A stretch of DNA of 64,000 bases, taken from contig NZ_JANHKP010000005.1 of NCBI RefSeq assembly GCF_024497955.1, forward strand, positions 186,001 through 250,000, read 5' to 3'. The stretch comes from Streptomyces sp. C10-9-1. Its GTDB lineage: Bacteria; Actinomycetota; Actinomycetes; Streptomycetales; Streptomycetaceae. Shown here in pieces: positions 10,227 through 18,669 of the stretch. The notes under the pieces were generated by a model. It was not told where the DNA came from and searched no databases. It saw nothing but the letters and a program-made list of their open reading frames with translations. The stretch's first letter is position 1, and each line of letters starts with the position of its first letter. The translations under genes were made by a program, and so were the position numbers.

Positions 10227-11042
10227 GTGAACGGCACCGGGCGCCTCCCGCGTCCGGCGGGTGACGGCGGCGCTCCTCGGCCGCCGGGGGCCGAGGAGCG
10301 CCGCCGGGCGGTCCTGGCCGCGGCGCGGCGGGAGGGGGTGGTACGGGTCGACGTGCTGGCCGGGCGCTTCGGCGTGTCCCGCGAGACGGTGCGGCGCGAC
10401 CTGAGGGTCCTGGAGGACGACGGCCTGGTGCGGCGCACCCACGGGGGCGCCGTGGCGCGGGCGGGCCCCGCCGCGGGGCCTCCCCCGTGGCAGGGCCCGC
10501 CCGCGCCGCCGCAGGCGCCGCGGATCGCCCTGGCCGCCGCGCGGCTGCTGGGCGCGTCGGAGACCGTGTTCGTGGACGAGGGCCCGGTGGCCTGCCTGGT
10601 GGCCGACGCGCTGCCGCGGGACCGGGCGCTGACGGTGGTGACCGCCTCGCCTGCGGTGGCGGCGCTGCTGGCCTGGTCCGCGCACACCACCGTGCTGCTG
10701 CTCGGGGGCCGGATCCGGGCGCTCGGCACGGCGGCGGCGGACGCGTGGACGGTGCGGATGCTGGCAGGCGTCGCCGTGGACCTGGCCTACGTCGGGGCCG
10801 ACGGCGTGTCCTGCGGCTTCGGGCTGACCGCGGACGACCACGCGGTGGGCGAGGTGCGGGCGCAGGCGCTGCGCAGCGCCGGGCGGCGGATCCTCGTCGG
10901 GGCGCACGCCGTGTTCGGCGTGGTGCGCCTGTGCCGCTTCGGCGAGGTGGGCGACCTGGAGGCGGTGGTCACGGACACCGGCCTGCCCGTGTCCGAGGCC
11001 CGGAGGTACGCGGCTCTCGGGCCGCGGGTGGTGCGGGCCTGA
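10227..11042 (+). CDS. DeoR-family transcriptional regulator
   Basis: A 271-residue DeoR-type repressor. The N-terminal helix-turn-helix at about 30-85 contains RVDVLAGRFGVSRETVRRDL followed by LEDDGLVRRTHGGAV, the family signature. Residues 110-260 form the sugar-phosphate sensing DeoRC domain with LLGASETVFVDEG, TVVTASPAVAALLA, LLLGGRIR and YVGADGVSCGFGLT. Start GTG 10227 is tentative because no strong ribosome binding site precedes it; the frame stays open upstream through the hexamer repeat. DeoR proteins usually control sugar or nucleoside operons next to them, but the neighbours here are not such genes, so the target is unclear. The gene is followed by an untranslated gap to 11324. Confidence 0.88.
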   Translation: MNGTGRLPRPAGDGGAPRPPGAEERRRAVLAAARREGVVRVDVLAGRFGVSRETVRRDLRVLEDDGLVRRTHGGAVARAGPAAGPPPWQGPPAPPQAPRIALAAARLLGASETVFVDEGPVACLVADALPRDRALTVVTASPAVAALLAWSAHTTVLLLGGRIRALGTAAADAWTVRMLAGVAVDLAYVGADGVSCGFGLTADDHAVGEVRAQALRSAGRRILVGAHAVFGVVRLCRFGEVGDLEAVVTDTGLPVSEARRYAALGPRVVRA

Positions 11043-11323
11043 CCGGGCCGGCGGACGCGGGGGGCGGGCGCGCCCGTCACGCGCTCCCCGGCGGGCGCCC
11101 GCGGCCCGACGCCTCTCCCGCCGCCGGACCACCGCCGTGCACCGGGTGCGGGAACCGCCCTCCGCCCGGCGGCACCGCGTTTCGCCGCCGCGCGCTGGTC
11201 CACCGGCTACGGCGGCACAGCCCCTAGTCTGATCCGGCGTCCGACGACGGGCCGGGCCCGCCCCGCGCCGGGTCCCCTCGCGCTGCGCGCTTCGCCGATC
11301 CCCCGACGGGAGTTGCCTCCACC

Positions 11324-12178
11324 ATGACCTCACGCGTGGCCGTCCTCGGAACCGGCATGATGGGCAGCGGCATGGCCCGCAGCCTGCTGCGGGCCGGACT
11401 CGACGTCGCGGTGTGGAACCGCACCGCCGACAGGGCCCGTCCGCTGGCCGGGGAGGGCGCCCTCGTCGCAGCGACGCCCGAGCAGGCCGTGGCGGGCGCC
11501 GGGACCGTGGTCACGACGCTCTTCGACGCGGATTCCGTGGCGGCCGTGATGTCGGCCTGCGCGGAGGCCGTCGCCGGGGACGCGGTGTGGCTCCAGTGCA
11601 CGACGGTGGGCGTGGACGGCTCCCGGAGGCTCGCCGCACTCGCCTCGCGGCACGGGCTGCGGACCCTGGACGCTCCGGTGCTGGGCACCCGCGGCCCGGC
11701 CGAGAAGGGCGAGCTGACGGTTCTCGTGTCGGGCCCCTCGGAGCTGCGCGAGGCCGTGGCGCCGGTGCTCGCCGCCATCGGGACCCGCACCCGGTGGACG
11801 GGCGAGGCCTACGGCGCCGCCAGCCGCCTGAAGCTCGCGGCCAACGCCTGGGTCGCGACCCTGGTGAGCGGGGTCGCGCAGTCACTGGCCCTGGCCCGGC
11901 GGCTCGGGCTTCCGCCGGAGGACTTCCTCGACGCGGTCGCGGGGTCCGCGGTCGACGCCCCCTATGTGCGGATCAAGGGGGAGGCGATGGTCAACGAGGA
12001 CTGGACGCCGTCCTTCGGGATCGGCAACCTGCTCAAGGACCTCGACCTGATCAAGGAGGCCATGGAGGGTTCGCACACCGACAGCACCCTCCTCGACGCG
12101 GTGCGCGCGCGCTTCGCCGCGGCGTCGGAGCAGGGCTACGCCTCGGCCGACATGGCGGCCGTGTCCACCGTGTACTGA
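11324..12178 (+). CDS. NAD(P)-dependent beta-hydroxyacid dehydrogenase family oxidoreductase
   Basis: A 284-residue member of the 3-hydroxyisobutyrate / 6-phosphogluconate dehydrogenase superfamily. The Rossmann fold opens with VAVLGTGMMGSGMARSLL and is followed by WNRTADRARPL, which favours NADP by its Arg after the second strand. The substrate-binding motif appears as DAPVLGTRGPAEKGELTVLV, a variant of the DAPVSGG element, and the catalytic lysine lies in GAASRLKLAANAWV. C-terminal helices include GNLLKDLDLIKEA. Substrate cannot be told from sequence; relatives reduce succinic semialdehyde, imines or glyoxylate. ATG 11324 follows GACGGGAG. Ends 54 bases before a 28-bp perfect hairpin. Confidence 0.92.
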   Translation: MTSRVAVLGTGMMGSGMARSLLRAGLDVAVWNRTADRARPLAGEGALVAATPEQAVAGAGTVVTTLFDADSVAAVMSACAEAVAGDAVWLQCTTVGVDGSRRLAALASRHGLRTLDAPVLGTRGPAEKGELTVLVSGPSELREAVAPVLAAIGTRTRWTGEAYGAASRLKLAANAWVATLVSGVAQSLALARRLGLPPEDFLDAVAGSAVDAPYVRIKGEAMVNEDWTPSFGIGNLLKDLDLIKEAMEGSHTDSTLLDAVRARFAAASEQGYASADMAAVSTVY

Positions 12179-12232
12179 CGCGGGCCCGGGCCGGGTCCCT
12201 GCCGCCGGGAGGCCCCGGCAGGACCGCCCGCG

Positions 12233-12292
12233 CGCCCGCCGCCCGATCGGATGCGCCGGGGCGGCCCGGCGCATCCGATCGGGCGGCGGGCG
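12233..12292 (+). terminator. 28-bp perfect hairpin terminator
   Basis: Two 28-base arms (12233-12260 and 12265-12292) are exact reverse complements around the loop GCGG. It lies 54 bases after the dehydrogenase and 50 bases before the photolyase start, so it should end the first transcript. The length and perfection are unusual for a simple terminator. Confidence 0.85.
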
Positions 12293-12341
12293 CCGAACCC
12301 GCCGTGTACCGCCCCCACTCCGCTTGCCGAGGAGCCGCGCC

Positions 12342-13715
12342 ATGAGCGTCGCGATCGTCCTGTTCACCTCCGATCTGAGGGTGCGGGACAACCCCGTGCT
12401 GAGGGCCGCGCTGGACGCCGCCGACGACGTCGTCCCGCTGTTCGTCCGGGACCGGGGCATCGAGGCCGCGGGCTTCGGTGCACCGAACCGTGCGGCGTTC
12501 CTCGCCGACTGCCTCACCGACCTGGACGCGGGCCTGCGGGAGCGCGGCGGCCGCCTGGTCGTCCGTTCGGGTGATACGCCGCGGGAGGTGGCGCGGGTCG
12601 TGTCGGAGACCGGCGCGCGCGAGGTGCACGTGGCCGCCGGGGTCAGCGCGTACGCGGTGCACCGCGAGGAGCGGCTGCGGGCGGCGACGGCGGGGGCGGG
12701 CGCGGAACTGCGGGTGCACGACGGCTCGGTGACGGCCGTGCCGCCGGGGGCCGTGCTGCCCGCGGGGTCCGACCACTTCGCCGTCTTCACCCCGTACTTC
12801 CGGCGCTGGTCGCGCGAGAGGCTGCGCGCACCGCTGGGGGCCCCTCGCAGCGTGCGGGTTCCCACGTCCACCGGCTCCGAGGAGGTGCCCGCCCGGAAGG
12901 CGGTGGAGGGGGTCGCGCCGGGGGTGCCGGCGGGCGGGGAGAGCGAGGGCCGGGAGCGCTTCCTCACCTGGAAGCGGCGGGATCTCGACGCCTACGAGGA
13001 CCGCCACGACGACCTGCCCGGGGACGCGACGTCGCGGCTGTCGCCCTTCCTCCACTTCGGCGCCGTCTCCGTCGGCGAGCTGGTGCACCGGGCCCGGGAG
13101 CACGGGGGCGCGGGGGCGGACGCCTTCGTGCGGCAGCTGTGCTGGCGCGACTTCCACCACCAGGTGCTCGCCGCCCGCCCGGCGGCGTCGTCCGCGGACT
13201 ACCGGGACCGGCGGGACCGATGGCGCGGCGAGCGGGAGGCGGGCGAAGAGATCGGCGCCTGGAAGGAGGGCCGCACCGGCTACCCGGTGGTCGACGCGGC
13301 GATGCGGCAGCTGCTGCACGAGGGGTGGATGCACAACCGGGGAAGGCTGCTCGCCGCGTCCTTCCTCACCAAGACCCTGTACGTGGACTGGCGCATCGGG
13401 GCGCGCCACTTCCTCGACCACCTGGTGGACGGGGACGTGGCGAACAACCAGCTGAACTGGCAGTGGGTGGCCGGGACCGGGACGGACACCCGCCCCAACC
13501 GGGTGCTGAACCCGCTGGCGCAGGCCCGCCGGTACGACCCGCAGGGGGAGTACGTCCGCCGCTGGGTGCCGGAGCTCGCCGAGGTCGCGGGGAGTGCGGT
13601 GCACACGCCGTGGCGCCTGCCCCGGGACGTACGGGAGAGGCTGGACTACCCCGCTCCCGTGGTGGCGCTGGAGGACGGCCTGGCCCGCTTCCGGCAGGCC
13701 CGCGGCACCGGCTGA
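12342..13715 (+). CDS. phr: Deoxyribodipyrimidine photo-lyase
   Basis: Light-driven repair enzyme that splits cyclobutane pyrimidine dimers using FADH and an antenna chromophore. The 457-residue protein has the N-terminal alpha/beta photolyase domain (1-130, starting IVLFTSDLRVRDNPVLRAA) and the C-terminal helical FAD-binding domain (about 190-450). Recognisable motifs are TSRLSPFLHFGAVS, QLCWRDFHHQ, TGYPVVDAAMRQL, GWMHNRGRLLAASFL and NNQLNWQWVAGTGTD, the last including Trp and FAD contacts of class I photolyases. ATG 12342 is seven bases after GAGGAG; a TTG 18 bases upstream is less likely. No partner genes adjacent. Cryptochrome function is possible but DNA repair is expected. Confidence 0.94.
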   Translation: MSVAIVLFTSDLRVRDNPVLRAALDAADDVVPLFVRDRGIEAAGFGAPNRAAFLADCLTDLDAGLRERGGRLVVRSGDTPREVARVVSETGAREVHVAAGVSAYAVHREERLRAATAGAGAELRVHDGSVTAVPPGAVLPAGSDHFAVFTPYFRRWSRERLRAPLGAPRSVRVPTSTGSEEVPARKAVEGVAPGVPAGGESEGRERFLTWKRRDLDAYEDRHDDLPGDATSRLSPFLHFGAVSVGELVHRAREHGGAGADAFVRQLCWRDFHHQVLAARPAASSADYRDRRDRWRGEREAGEEIGAWKEGRTGYPVVDAAMRQLLHEGWMHNRGRLLAASFLTKTLYVDWRIGARHFLDHLVDGDVANNQLNWQWVAGTGTDTRPNRVLNPLAQARRYDPQGEYVRRWVPELAEVAGSAVHTPWRLPRDVRERLDYPAPVVALEDGLARFRQARGTG

Positions 13716-13938
13716 TCCGCCCGGCCGGCCCGGCGGGGTGCCGCGGTGCGGGGCACCGCCTCCCGCGCCGCGTGCCGGCACCGGCCGGCCCCGGAGCACT
13801 CCGCACAGGCGCCTACAGCGCGCGCGTCTGCGGACAGTGCGGGCACGATGGGAGTCCGGGCCCGCTGCGCGGGCATCCGCACCCTTCCCGGTCGGCAGCC
13901 CCGGCCCGGGTGCGGCAGCGAGGGCAAGGAGAGACACC

Positions 13939-14295
13939 GTGGTCCGAAGCGCTGACATCCGCGAGTGGCGCAACCAGGAAGTCGTGGACGAGGAGGGCAA
14001 GAAGATCGGCACCTTGGAGGCCGTCTACGTCGACACCAGGAGCGACGAACCGACCGTGATCACGGTGGCCATGGGGCTGCCCACCCGGCGCCGTCTGACC
14101 TTCGTGCCGCTGCTCGACGCGGTCGCCGGCCCGGGATACATCCGGGTCTCCTACTCCAAGAACCAGGTCAAGGACGCCCCGAGCATGGGCACCGACGACG
14201 TCCTGCCCGCCGAGGACGAGGAGGCGGTCTTCACCCACTACGGGCTGCCGTACGAGCCGGGCCCGAGCGGGGAGCGCCAGCTGGCCCGCCGCTGA
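13939..14295 (+). CDS. PRC-barrel domain protein
   Basis: A 118-residue cytoplasmic protein built around a PRC-barrel beta domain (about 5-85), beginning SADIREWRNQEVVDEEGKKI and followed by the GTLEAVYVDTRSDEP strand pair. PRC-barrel proteins bind RNA, ribosomal or photosynthetic partners; the free-standing Streptomyces versions are linked to stress responses, but their job is not settled. GTG 13939 follows AAGGAGAG at good spacing. The gene is single and ends at a perfect 18-bp hairpin. Confidence 0.85.
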   Translation: MVRSADIREWRNQEVVDEEGKKIGTLEAVYVDTRSDEPTVITVAMGLPTRRRLTFVPLLDAVAGPGYIRVSYSKNQVKDAPSMGTDDVLPAEDEEAVFTHYGLPYEPGPSGERQLARR

Positions 14296-14327
14296 CGGGC
14301 GGCGCGGCCCGTCAGCGGCGGGCCGAC

Positions 14328-14367
14328 GCGATGCCGCCCGCGGCCCTCCGGCCGCGGGCGGCATCGC
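14328..14367 (+). terminator. Terminator after PRC-barrel gene
   Basis: Perfect 18-bp inverted repeat (14328-14345 with 14350-14367) with a CTCC loop, 33 bases after the stop codon. Confidence 0.85.
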
Positions 14368-14443
14368 CCGTGCGGGCGCCGGCCGCCGCGGTGGTGACGG
14401 ACGGCCACCCGCCCTGGACGGACGCCTGAGCCCGCCTCACCCC

Positions 14444-14761
14444 TCAGGGTCGCGGGAACGCGCTGCCGTGCGCGGCGCGCACGCGGGCGGCCGTGGCGGA
14501 CGCACCTCCTGCGGGTCGCACCGGCGGTTCCGAAGCGGCGCGCCGGGCACCCGGTCCGGGCGGGGGCAGGGGGAGCGGCAGCCCGCCCGGCAGCACCGCG
14601 AAGGGCCGGGTCCCCTCTCCCGGGACGGCTCTTCGGCGCGCCCGCCAGGACCGCACCACGGCGTCGTAGACCGGGGAGTTCCCGGGATCGGGACCGCCAC
14701 GGAGCGACGGGCCTGCGGTCGCTCCGGGCCGTCCGCTCCGCGGCGGTGTGAAGGACTCCAT
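14444..14761 (-). CDS. Possible small Pro/Arg-rich protein divergent from sigma factor
   Basis: A candidate 105-residue protein starting at ATG 14761 (MESFTPPRSGRPG). The central segment NSPVYDAVVRSWRARRRAVP resembles a short helical motif seen in small Streptomyces proteins of unknown role; the rest is low-complexity Pro/Arg/Ala. A weak AGGGG lies just upstream. It is divergent from the ECF sigma factor, with a relatively A/T-rich 256-base gap between them. Base composition cannot prove coding here, so it is listed as possible only; if it is not a gene, 14368-15017 is an untranslated stretch. Confidence 0.35.
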   Translation of the reverse strand: MESFTPPRSGRPGATAGPSLRGGPDPGNSPVYDAVVRSWRARRRAVPGEGTRPFAVLPGGLPLPLPPPGPGARRAASEPPVRPAGGASATAARVRAAHGSAFPRP

Positions 14762-14810
14762 ACCCCTGTCAACGAACAGCGGGTGCGCCGGGCGTACGCC
14801 GGACCCAAAG

Positions 14811-14823
14811 TATCCATCGGATA
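14811..14823. promoter_or_regulatory. Dyad TATCCATCGGATA in sigma-factor upstream region
   Basis: Perfect 5-bp inverted repeat around ATC in the unusually A/T-rich part (14760-14885) of the gap before the sigma factor gene. It is a candidate operator for either divergent promoter; no known consensus recognised. Confidence 0.3.
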
Positions 14824-15017
14824 ACGAATGGCGCCTTCCCGGGGCATAGGCCAAGAGATTCAGACAATTTGGTCCGCAGTCAGGCACGGGCGGCACACGG
14901 CCGGGGCCGCTGAGGGCCCGGCCCCCGGCGGACAGCGGATCGGACGCCGGCCGGCCCCTGCCGACACCCCGCCGGTCGGGTTCCCCGGAGACCCGGGCAC
15001 CCAAGGGGGGCCGCCGG

Positions 15018-15656
15018 ATGCGACCCGGCGGCCCCTTCTCGACCACCCCGCAACCAGAATTGGGGAAGGCCTTGAATCGACAGGTTATCCGAAGAACGCC
15101 CCGGTCAGCGCCCTCGTCGGCCGTCCAGCACGCGCGGGAGGGCGACGAGGAGGCGTTCGCCGCGCTGTACGGTGCCTACCGCCAGGAGGTCCTGGGCTTC
15201 GTGCGCTCCCGGGTGCACGACACCCATCTCGCCGAGGACCTCACCAGCGACACCTTCGTGCGGGCGCTCGGCGCGATCGGGCGCTACTCCCCCGGCGGAG
15301 CCGACATCGGGGCCTGGTTCTGCGCCATCGCCCGCAACCTCGTCATCGACCACTACCGCTCGTCGCGGGTGCGCCGGGAGGTGCTCGTCGCGGACAGCAG
15401 GGCGTTCTCCTCGGCCACCGCCGCCTCGGCGGAGGAGAGCGCCCTCGGCGGCCTCGGCCGCGAGCCGGTGCGGATCGCGGTGGCCTCGCTGCCGCAGCGT
15501 CACCGCACGGTGCTGCTCCTGCAGTACTGGGGCGGATGGCCCAACGACCGGATCGGGCAGGCGCTGGGCGGGCGGAGTCCGGGTGCGGTCAAGGCCCTCC
15601 GGCGCAGGGCGCTGCAGCGGCTGAACGAGGTCCTCGGCCCGGACGGGCCGGCATGA
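15018..15656 (+). CDS. ECF sigma factor, BldN-like group
   Basis: A 212-residue group 4 sigma factor. Sigma region 2 covers about 47-117 with ALYGAYRQEVLGFVRSRV, LAEDLTSDTFVRAL and ARNLVIDHYRSSRVRREV; region 4 covers about 158-206 with LPQRHRTVLLLQYWGGWPN and the helix-turn-helix ending RSPGAVKALRRRALQRL. The wording of region 2 (GAWFCAIARNLVIDHYRSS) resembles the BldN/AdsA type that controls Streptomyces development, but it lacks a long N-terminal extension, so it is not BldN itself as far as can be seen. No anti-sigma factor is adjacent; instead the stop codon overlaps a small gene. Start ATG 15018 is used; TTG 15072 with GGGGAAGG just before it is an alternative. Confidence 0.9.
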   Translation: MRPGGPFSTTPQPELGKALNRQVIRRTPRSAPSSAVQHAREGDEEAFAALYGAYRQEVLGFVRSRVHDTHLAEDLTSDTFVRALGAIGRYSPGGADIGAWFCAIARNLVIDHYRSSRVRREVLVADSRAFSSATAASAEESALGGLGREPVRIAVASLPQRHRTVLLLQYWGGWPNDRIGQALGGRSPGAVKALRRRALQRLNEVLGPDGPA

Positions 15657-15949
15657 GGTGGCGTCAGCCGCCGGGCGGGCGACGGCGCCCGGGCGGCGGG
15701 GACGAGGACGGTGTGCGGGAGGCGGGAGGCGGGACACCGCCGCTGCCCCTCGTGGTGCCCGGGCCGGCCCCGGGTCCGGGCCGGACGCTGGCACCGGCCG
15801 AGGTGCACCGGGTCCTGCTCCACTGCGCCCTGGACGCGGCGGGGGTGCGGCTGACCCCGGCCGACCACGCGGCGGTGGCGGACATCGCGCGGCTCGACTT
15901 CGGCGCGGTGGACCGTGTGATCGGCTGGCTGGCGGCGGCCCGGTCCTAG
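15653..15949 (+). CDS. Small protein translationally coupled to ECF sigma factor
   Basis: A 98-residue protein whose ATG overlaps the sigma factor stop as ATGA, so its translation should follow that of the sigma factor. The first 45 residues are Gly/Pro/Arg-rich and look disordered; residues 46-98 form a compact, probably helical domain (APAEVHRVLLHCALDAAGV, then TPADHAAVADIARLDF and VIGWLAAARS). There is no transmembrane segment and no zinc-binding anti-sigma motif. I do not recognise the family. The coupling suggests it works with or on the sigma factor, for example as an anti-sigma or co-activator; that is inference. Confidence 0.75.
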   Translation: MRWRQPPGGRRRPGGGDEDGVREAGGGTPPLPLVVPGPAPGPGRTLAPAEVHRVLLHCALDAAGVRLTPADHAAVADIARLDFGAVDRVIGWLAAARS

Positions 15950-15954
15950 GTCCC

Positions 15955-16008
15955 GTCCGGCACATCCCGCCCCGGCGCGCGACGGGCGGACGGCGCCGTG
16001 TGCCGGAC
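15955..16008. terminator. Inverted repeat between convergent genes
   Basis: Perfect 10-bp inverted repeat (GTCCGGCACA at 15955-15964, complement at 15999-16008) around a GC-rich 34-base loop, in the gap between the small sigma-linked gene and the aldo/keto reductase, which converge. Suits a bidirectional terminator. Confidence 0.5.
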
Positions 16009-16068
16009 ACGGCCCGGGACCCGGCGGGGCGGGCCGCCGCCCCTTGCGCCGCCCCGGCTCGCCGGCGG

Positions 16069-17040
16069 TCAGGGCAGCGGCCCGCCCCGGGCGCTCAGCC
16101 AGATCGCGTACCACTCCTCGTGGTCGAGGTCCGGCGCGCGCCCGAGGGCGTCGGCGCAGGCCCTGATGCGCTCCGGGCGGGCGCTGCCCACCACCGGGGC
16201 GATACCCGCCGGGTGCCGCTGCAGCCACCACAGCAGCACCGTCTCGGGAGTCGTGCCCTTGGCCCGGGCGAGTTCGGCGACGAGCCGTGCCGTCGCCGCC
16301 TCCTCGGGCGTCGACTCCCCTCCCGTGTAGCGGCCCTGGGCGAGGGCGCCCCAGGCCTGCAGCCGCACACCGCTGTCCCGGCAGTACTCCAGCGTCCCCG
16401 GCGGGAAGCCGAGCGCCGTGGCGGCGGGCGTGTTCACCAGCACCCCGGCCTCCAGCCAGTCCCGCCGGTGCAGGCTCAGCTCCAGCTGGTTGACCGTGAG
16501 CGGGAGGTCCAGACGTGAGCGCAGCGACTCGATCTGGGCGGCGGACATGTTGGAGACGCCGAACCGCCGGACCAGCCCCTGACGGTGCAGTCCCGCGAGG
16601 GCCCCGGCGACGTCGTCCGGGTCGGCGAGAGGGTCGGGCCGGTGCAGCAGCAGGACGTCGACGTGATCGGTGCGCAGCCGCGCCAGGCTCTCCTCGACAC
16701 GCCGGACGATGGTCCGCCCGCGCAGGTCGTAGACGCCGGGACGCCCCCCTTCGGCGAGGCGGATGCCGCACTTGGTCTGGAGCGTGAGCCGGTCCCGCAG
16801 CCCCGGGGCGCGGGCCAGCACCTCCCCGAACACGGCCTCGGACTTGCCGTGCCGGTAGATGTCCGCGTGGTCGAAGGTGGTGACGCCGATCTCCAGGGCG
16901 GCCTCGACGGCCGCCTCCGCCGCGGCGACGTCGTCCGCGCCGTAGGGCTCCGGCCCCCAGCTGCCGCCCAGCCCCATGCACCCGTATACCAGGCGCTCCC
17001 CGTCGCCGTCCGCTCTCCGCGGTGCCCCGCCGTCCGTCAC
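16069..17040 (-). CDS. Aldo/keto reductase
   Basis: A 323-residue NADPH-dependent oxidoreductase of the aldo/keto reductase fold, close to the YdhF type. The catalytic Asp and Tyr are in FDHADIYRHG, the Lys in LTLQTKCGIRL and the His in DVLLLHRPDPL. The C-terminal cofactor-binding part includes VVGSARPERIRAC. Start GTG 17040 has GGGAGGG six bases upstream. Physiological substrate unknown. It is divergent from the methyltransferase at 17260 with a 219-base gap, and converges with the sigma-linked gene. Confidence 0.92.
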   Translation of the reverse strand: MTDGGAPRRADGDGERLVYGCMGLGGSWGPEPYGADDVAAAEAAVEAALEIGVTTFDHADIYRHGKSEAVFGEVLARAPGLRDRLTLQTKCGIRLAEGGRPGVYDLRGRTIVRRVEESLARLRTDHVDVLLLHRPDPLADPDDVAGALAGLHRQGLVRRFGVSNMSAAQIESLRSRLDLPLTVNQLELSLHRRDWLEAGVLVNTPAATALGFPPGTLEYCRDSGVRLQAWGALAQGRYTGGESTPEEAATARLVAELARAKGTTPETVLLWWLQRHPAGIAPVVGSARPERIRACADALGRAPDLDHEEWYAIWLSARGGPLP

Positions 17041-17259
17041 GTCCGCCCTCCCGACCGTCCTGTCCGCCGCGTCCCGGTCACCCTACGGGGGCACGGGCGG
17101 GTCCCGTGCGCGGCGGAGGCGGTCCGTGGTGGGGCGGGGACGGTGCGTGGCCCCTGTTGGGGGCCGGGCGCACGGCTCCTACCCTGGTGGGGAGGGGCGG
17201 GACGGACCATCCGCAAGAACCCCGCCCCGCGGCGGCCGGGGTGTCCCGAAGGAGTCCCG

Positions 17260-18099
17260 ATGACCGAGGCGATCGGCGCGGCCGAGGCCGACCGTGCCCT
17301 GAAGAGCAGGCACCGCGCGATGTGGGCGCTCGGGGACTACCCCGCGCTGGCCTCCGAGCTGATCCCCGCGCTGGGCCGCAGGCTGGTCGACGCCTGCGGG
17401 ATCGGCGCGGGGCAGCGGGTGCTGGACGTGGCGGCCGGCGCGGGGAACGCCGCGATCCCGGCTGCCCTGGCCGGGGCCGAGGTCGTGGCCACCGACCTCA
17501 CCCCCGAACTGCTGGAGAGGGGGCGGCTGGCAGCCGAGGAGAGCGGGGTGCGGCTGGAGTGGCGGGAGGCCGACGCCGAGGCCCTCCCGTTTCCCGACGC
17601 GGCCTTCGACACGGTGATGTCGTGCGTCGGGGTCATGTTCGCGCCGCACCACCAGGCGACCGCCGCGGAGCTGCTGAGGGTCTGCCGCCCCGGCGGGACC
17701 ATCGGCCTGATCAACTGGACCCCGCAGGGGTTCGTCGGACGGATGTTCGCCGTGATGAAGCCCTACGCGCCCACGCCCCCGCCGGGCGCGCAGCCCCCTC
17801 CGCTGTGGGGCGACGAGGCGCATGTGCGGGAGCTGCTCGGCGACGGGGTCTCCGAGCTGGGAATACGCAGGGAGATGCTGCGGGTGGAGAGTTTCGCCAC
17901 CCCCGAGGCGTTCCGGGACTACTTCGCCACCCGCTACGGCCCGGCGATCGCGGTCTACCGGGGTGTCGCCGACGACCCCGGCCGGACGGCCGCCCTCGAC
18001 CGCGAACTGGCGGACCTGGCACGCCACCACGCGGACCCCTCGGGGTCCGGGGTGATGGACTGGGAGTACCTGCTGGCCGTGGGGCGCCGCACGGGGTGA
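17260..18099 (+). CDS. Class I SAM-dependent methyltransferase
   Basis: A 279-residue soluble methyltransferase of the UbiE/Methyltransf_11 type. SAM-binding motif I is VLDVAAGAGNAAIPAAL, motif II VVATDLTPELLERG, and the segment EADAEALPFPDAAFDTVMSC matches the post-I region; GGTIGLINWTPQGF is the late strand. ATG 17260 has GAAGGAG six bases upstream. The C-terminal 110 residues cover the substrate and have no recognisable motif. It may methylate a small molecule; no biosynthetic partner lies next to it. Confidence 0.9.
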   Translation: MTEAIGAAEADRALKSRHRAMWALGDYPALASELIPALGRRLVDACGIGAGQRVLDVAAGAGNAAIPAALAGAEVVATDLTPELLERGRLAAEESGVRLEWREADAEALPFPDAAFDTVMSCVGVMFAPHHQATAAELLRVCRPGGTIGLINWTPQGFVGRMFAVMKPYAPTPPPGAQPPPLWGDEAHVRELLGDGVSELGIRREMLRVESFATPEAFRDYFATRYGPAIAVYRGVADDPGRTAALDRELADLARHHADPSGSGVMDWEYLLAVGRRTG

Positions 18100-18100
18100 G

Positions 18101-18134
18101 CCCGGGCCCGCGCCGTACCGGCTCCCGGCCCGGG
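18101..18134. terminator. Short inverted repeat between convergent genes
   Basis: An 8-bp GC inverted repeat (18101-18108 with 18127-18134) in the 64-base gap between the methyltransferase and the small secreted protein gene, which converge. A weak bidirectional terminator. Confidence 0.4.
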
Positions 18135-18163
18135 GGCGGAGCGCCCGCGTGCGGCAGGCGTGC

Positions 18164-18370
18164 TCAGGCGAGGCGGTCGGTGGCGGCGTGCACGGCCGTG
18201 TGCACGGTCTCCTCGATGTCACCCGTGGCGTCGTCCACACGGCTGAGGGTGTCCCCCGTGTGACGGGCCTCGTCCAGGGAGCCGGACTGGGCGGCGGGCG
18301 GCGGGCTGACTGCGGCGATCACCGCACCGGTGGCGAGGGACATGACGGCGAGGAGGCTGCGCTTCTTCAT
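18164..18370 (-). CDS. Small secreted protein of unknown function
   Basis: A 68-residue protein beginning MKKRSLLAVMSLATGAVIAA, a standard Sec signal peptide, with likely cleavage shortly after. The mature 45 or so residues are polar and acidic (DEARHTGDTLSRVDDATGDI), probably helical, and have no cysteine. Start ATG 18370 is fixed by the signal peptide and by AGCGGGG in front. I do not recognise a named family. It is a single gene facing the methyltransferase. Confidence 0.7.
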   Translation of the reverse strand: MKKRSLLAVMSLATGAVIAAVSPPPAAQSGSLDEARHTGDTLSRVDDATGDIEETVHTAVHAATDRLA

Positions 18371-18630
18371 GCCCCGCTCAACTGGCGAGAGGTGCGGGGG
18401 GACACGGGTGGAAACGGGGAAGTTCACCCGGGCCGCGGGCCCGGGAGCCGGCCGGCCGTGCCGGGTCCGGCGCGGGACCGCGGGCCGCGCCCCCGGGGTT
18501 CCGGACGGGGAGGCGGGGGCCCCGGCGGCCGGGCGGCGTGCGCGGGGGGCGCTTCCCGGCCGCCCCGTGCCGCTCCTCCGCACCGGGCGGCACCGGCCGC
18601 CGCGCCGAGGCACCCCGCAGGCCCGCCGGG

Positions 18631-18669
18631 GCCCGGCCCCGCCCCGGCGGGGCGCGACCGGGGCCGGGT
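18631..18669 (-). terminator. Terminator of the NADH dehydrogenase gene
   Basis: A 10-bp inverted repeat (18631-18640 with 18660-18669) enclosing a second small stem (GCCCCGGCGGGGC), overlapping the last codon of the NADH dehydrogenase gene on its 3' side. Confidence 0.6.

Noticed and set aside
14828..15949. Frame running from 14828 through the sigma factor region as one larger protein
   Set aside because: It is out of frame with the sigma factor and only its last 98 codons, from the ATGA overlap on, look like a protein.
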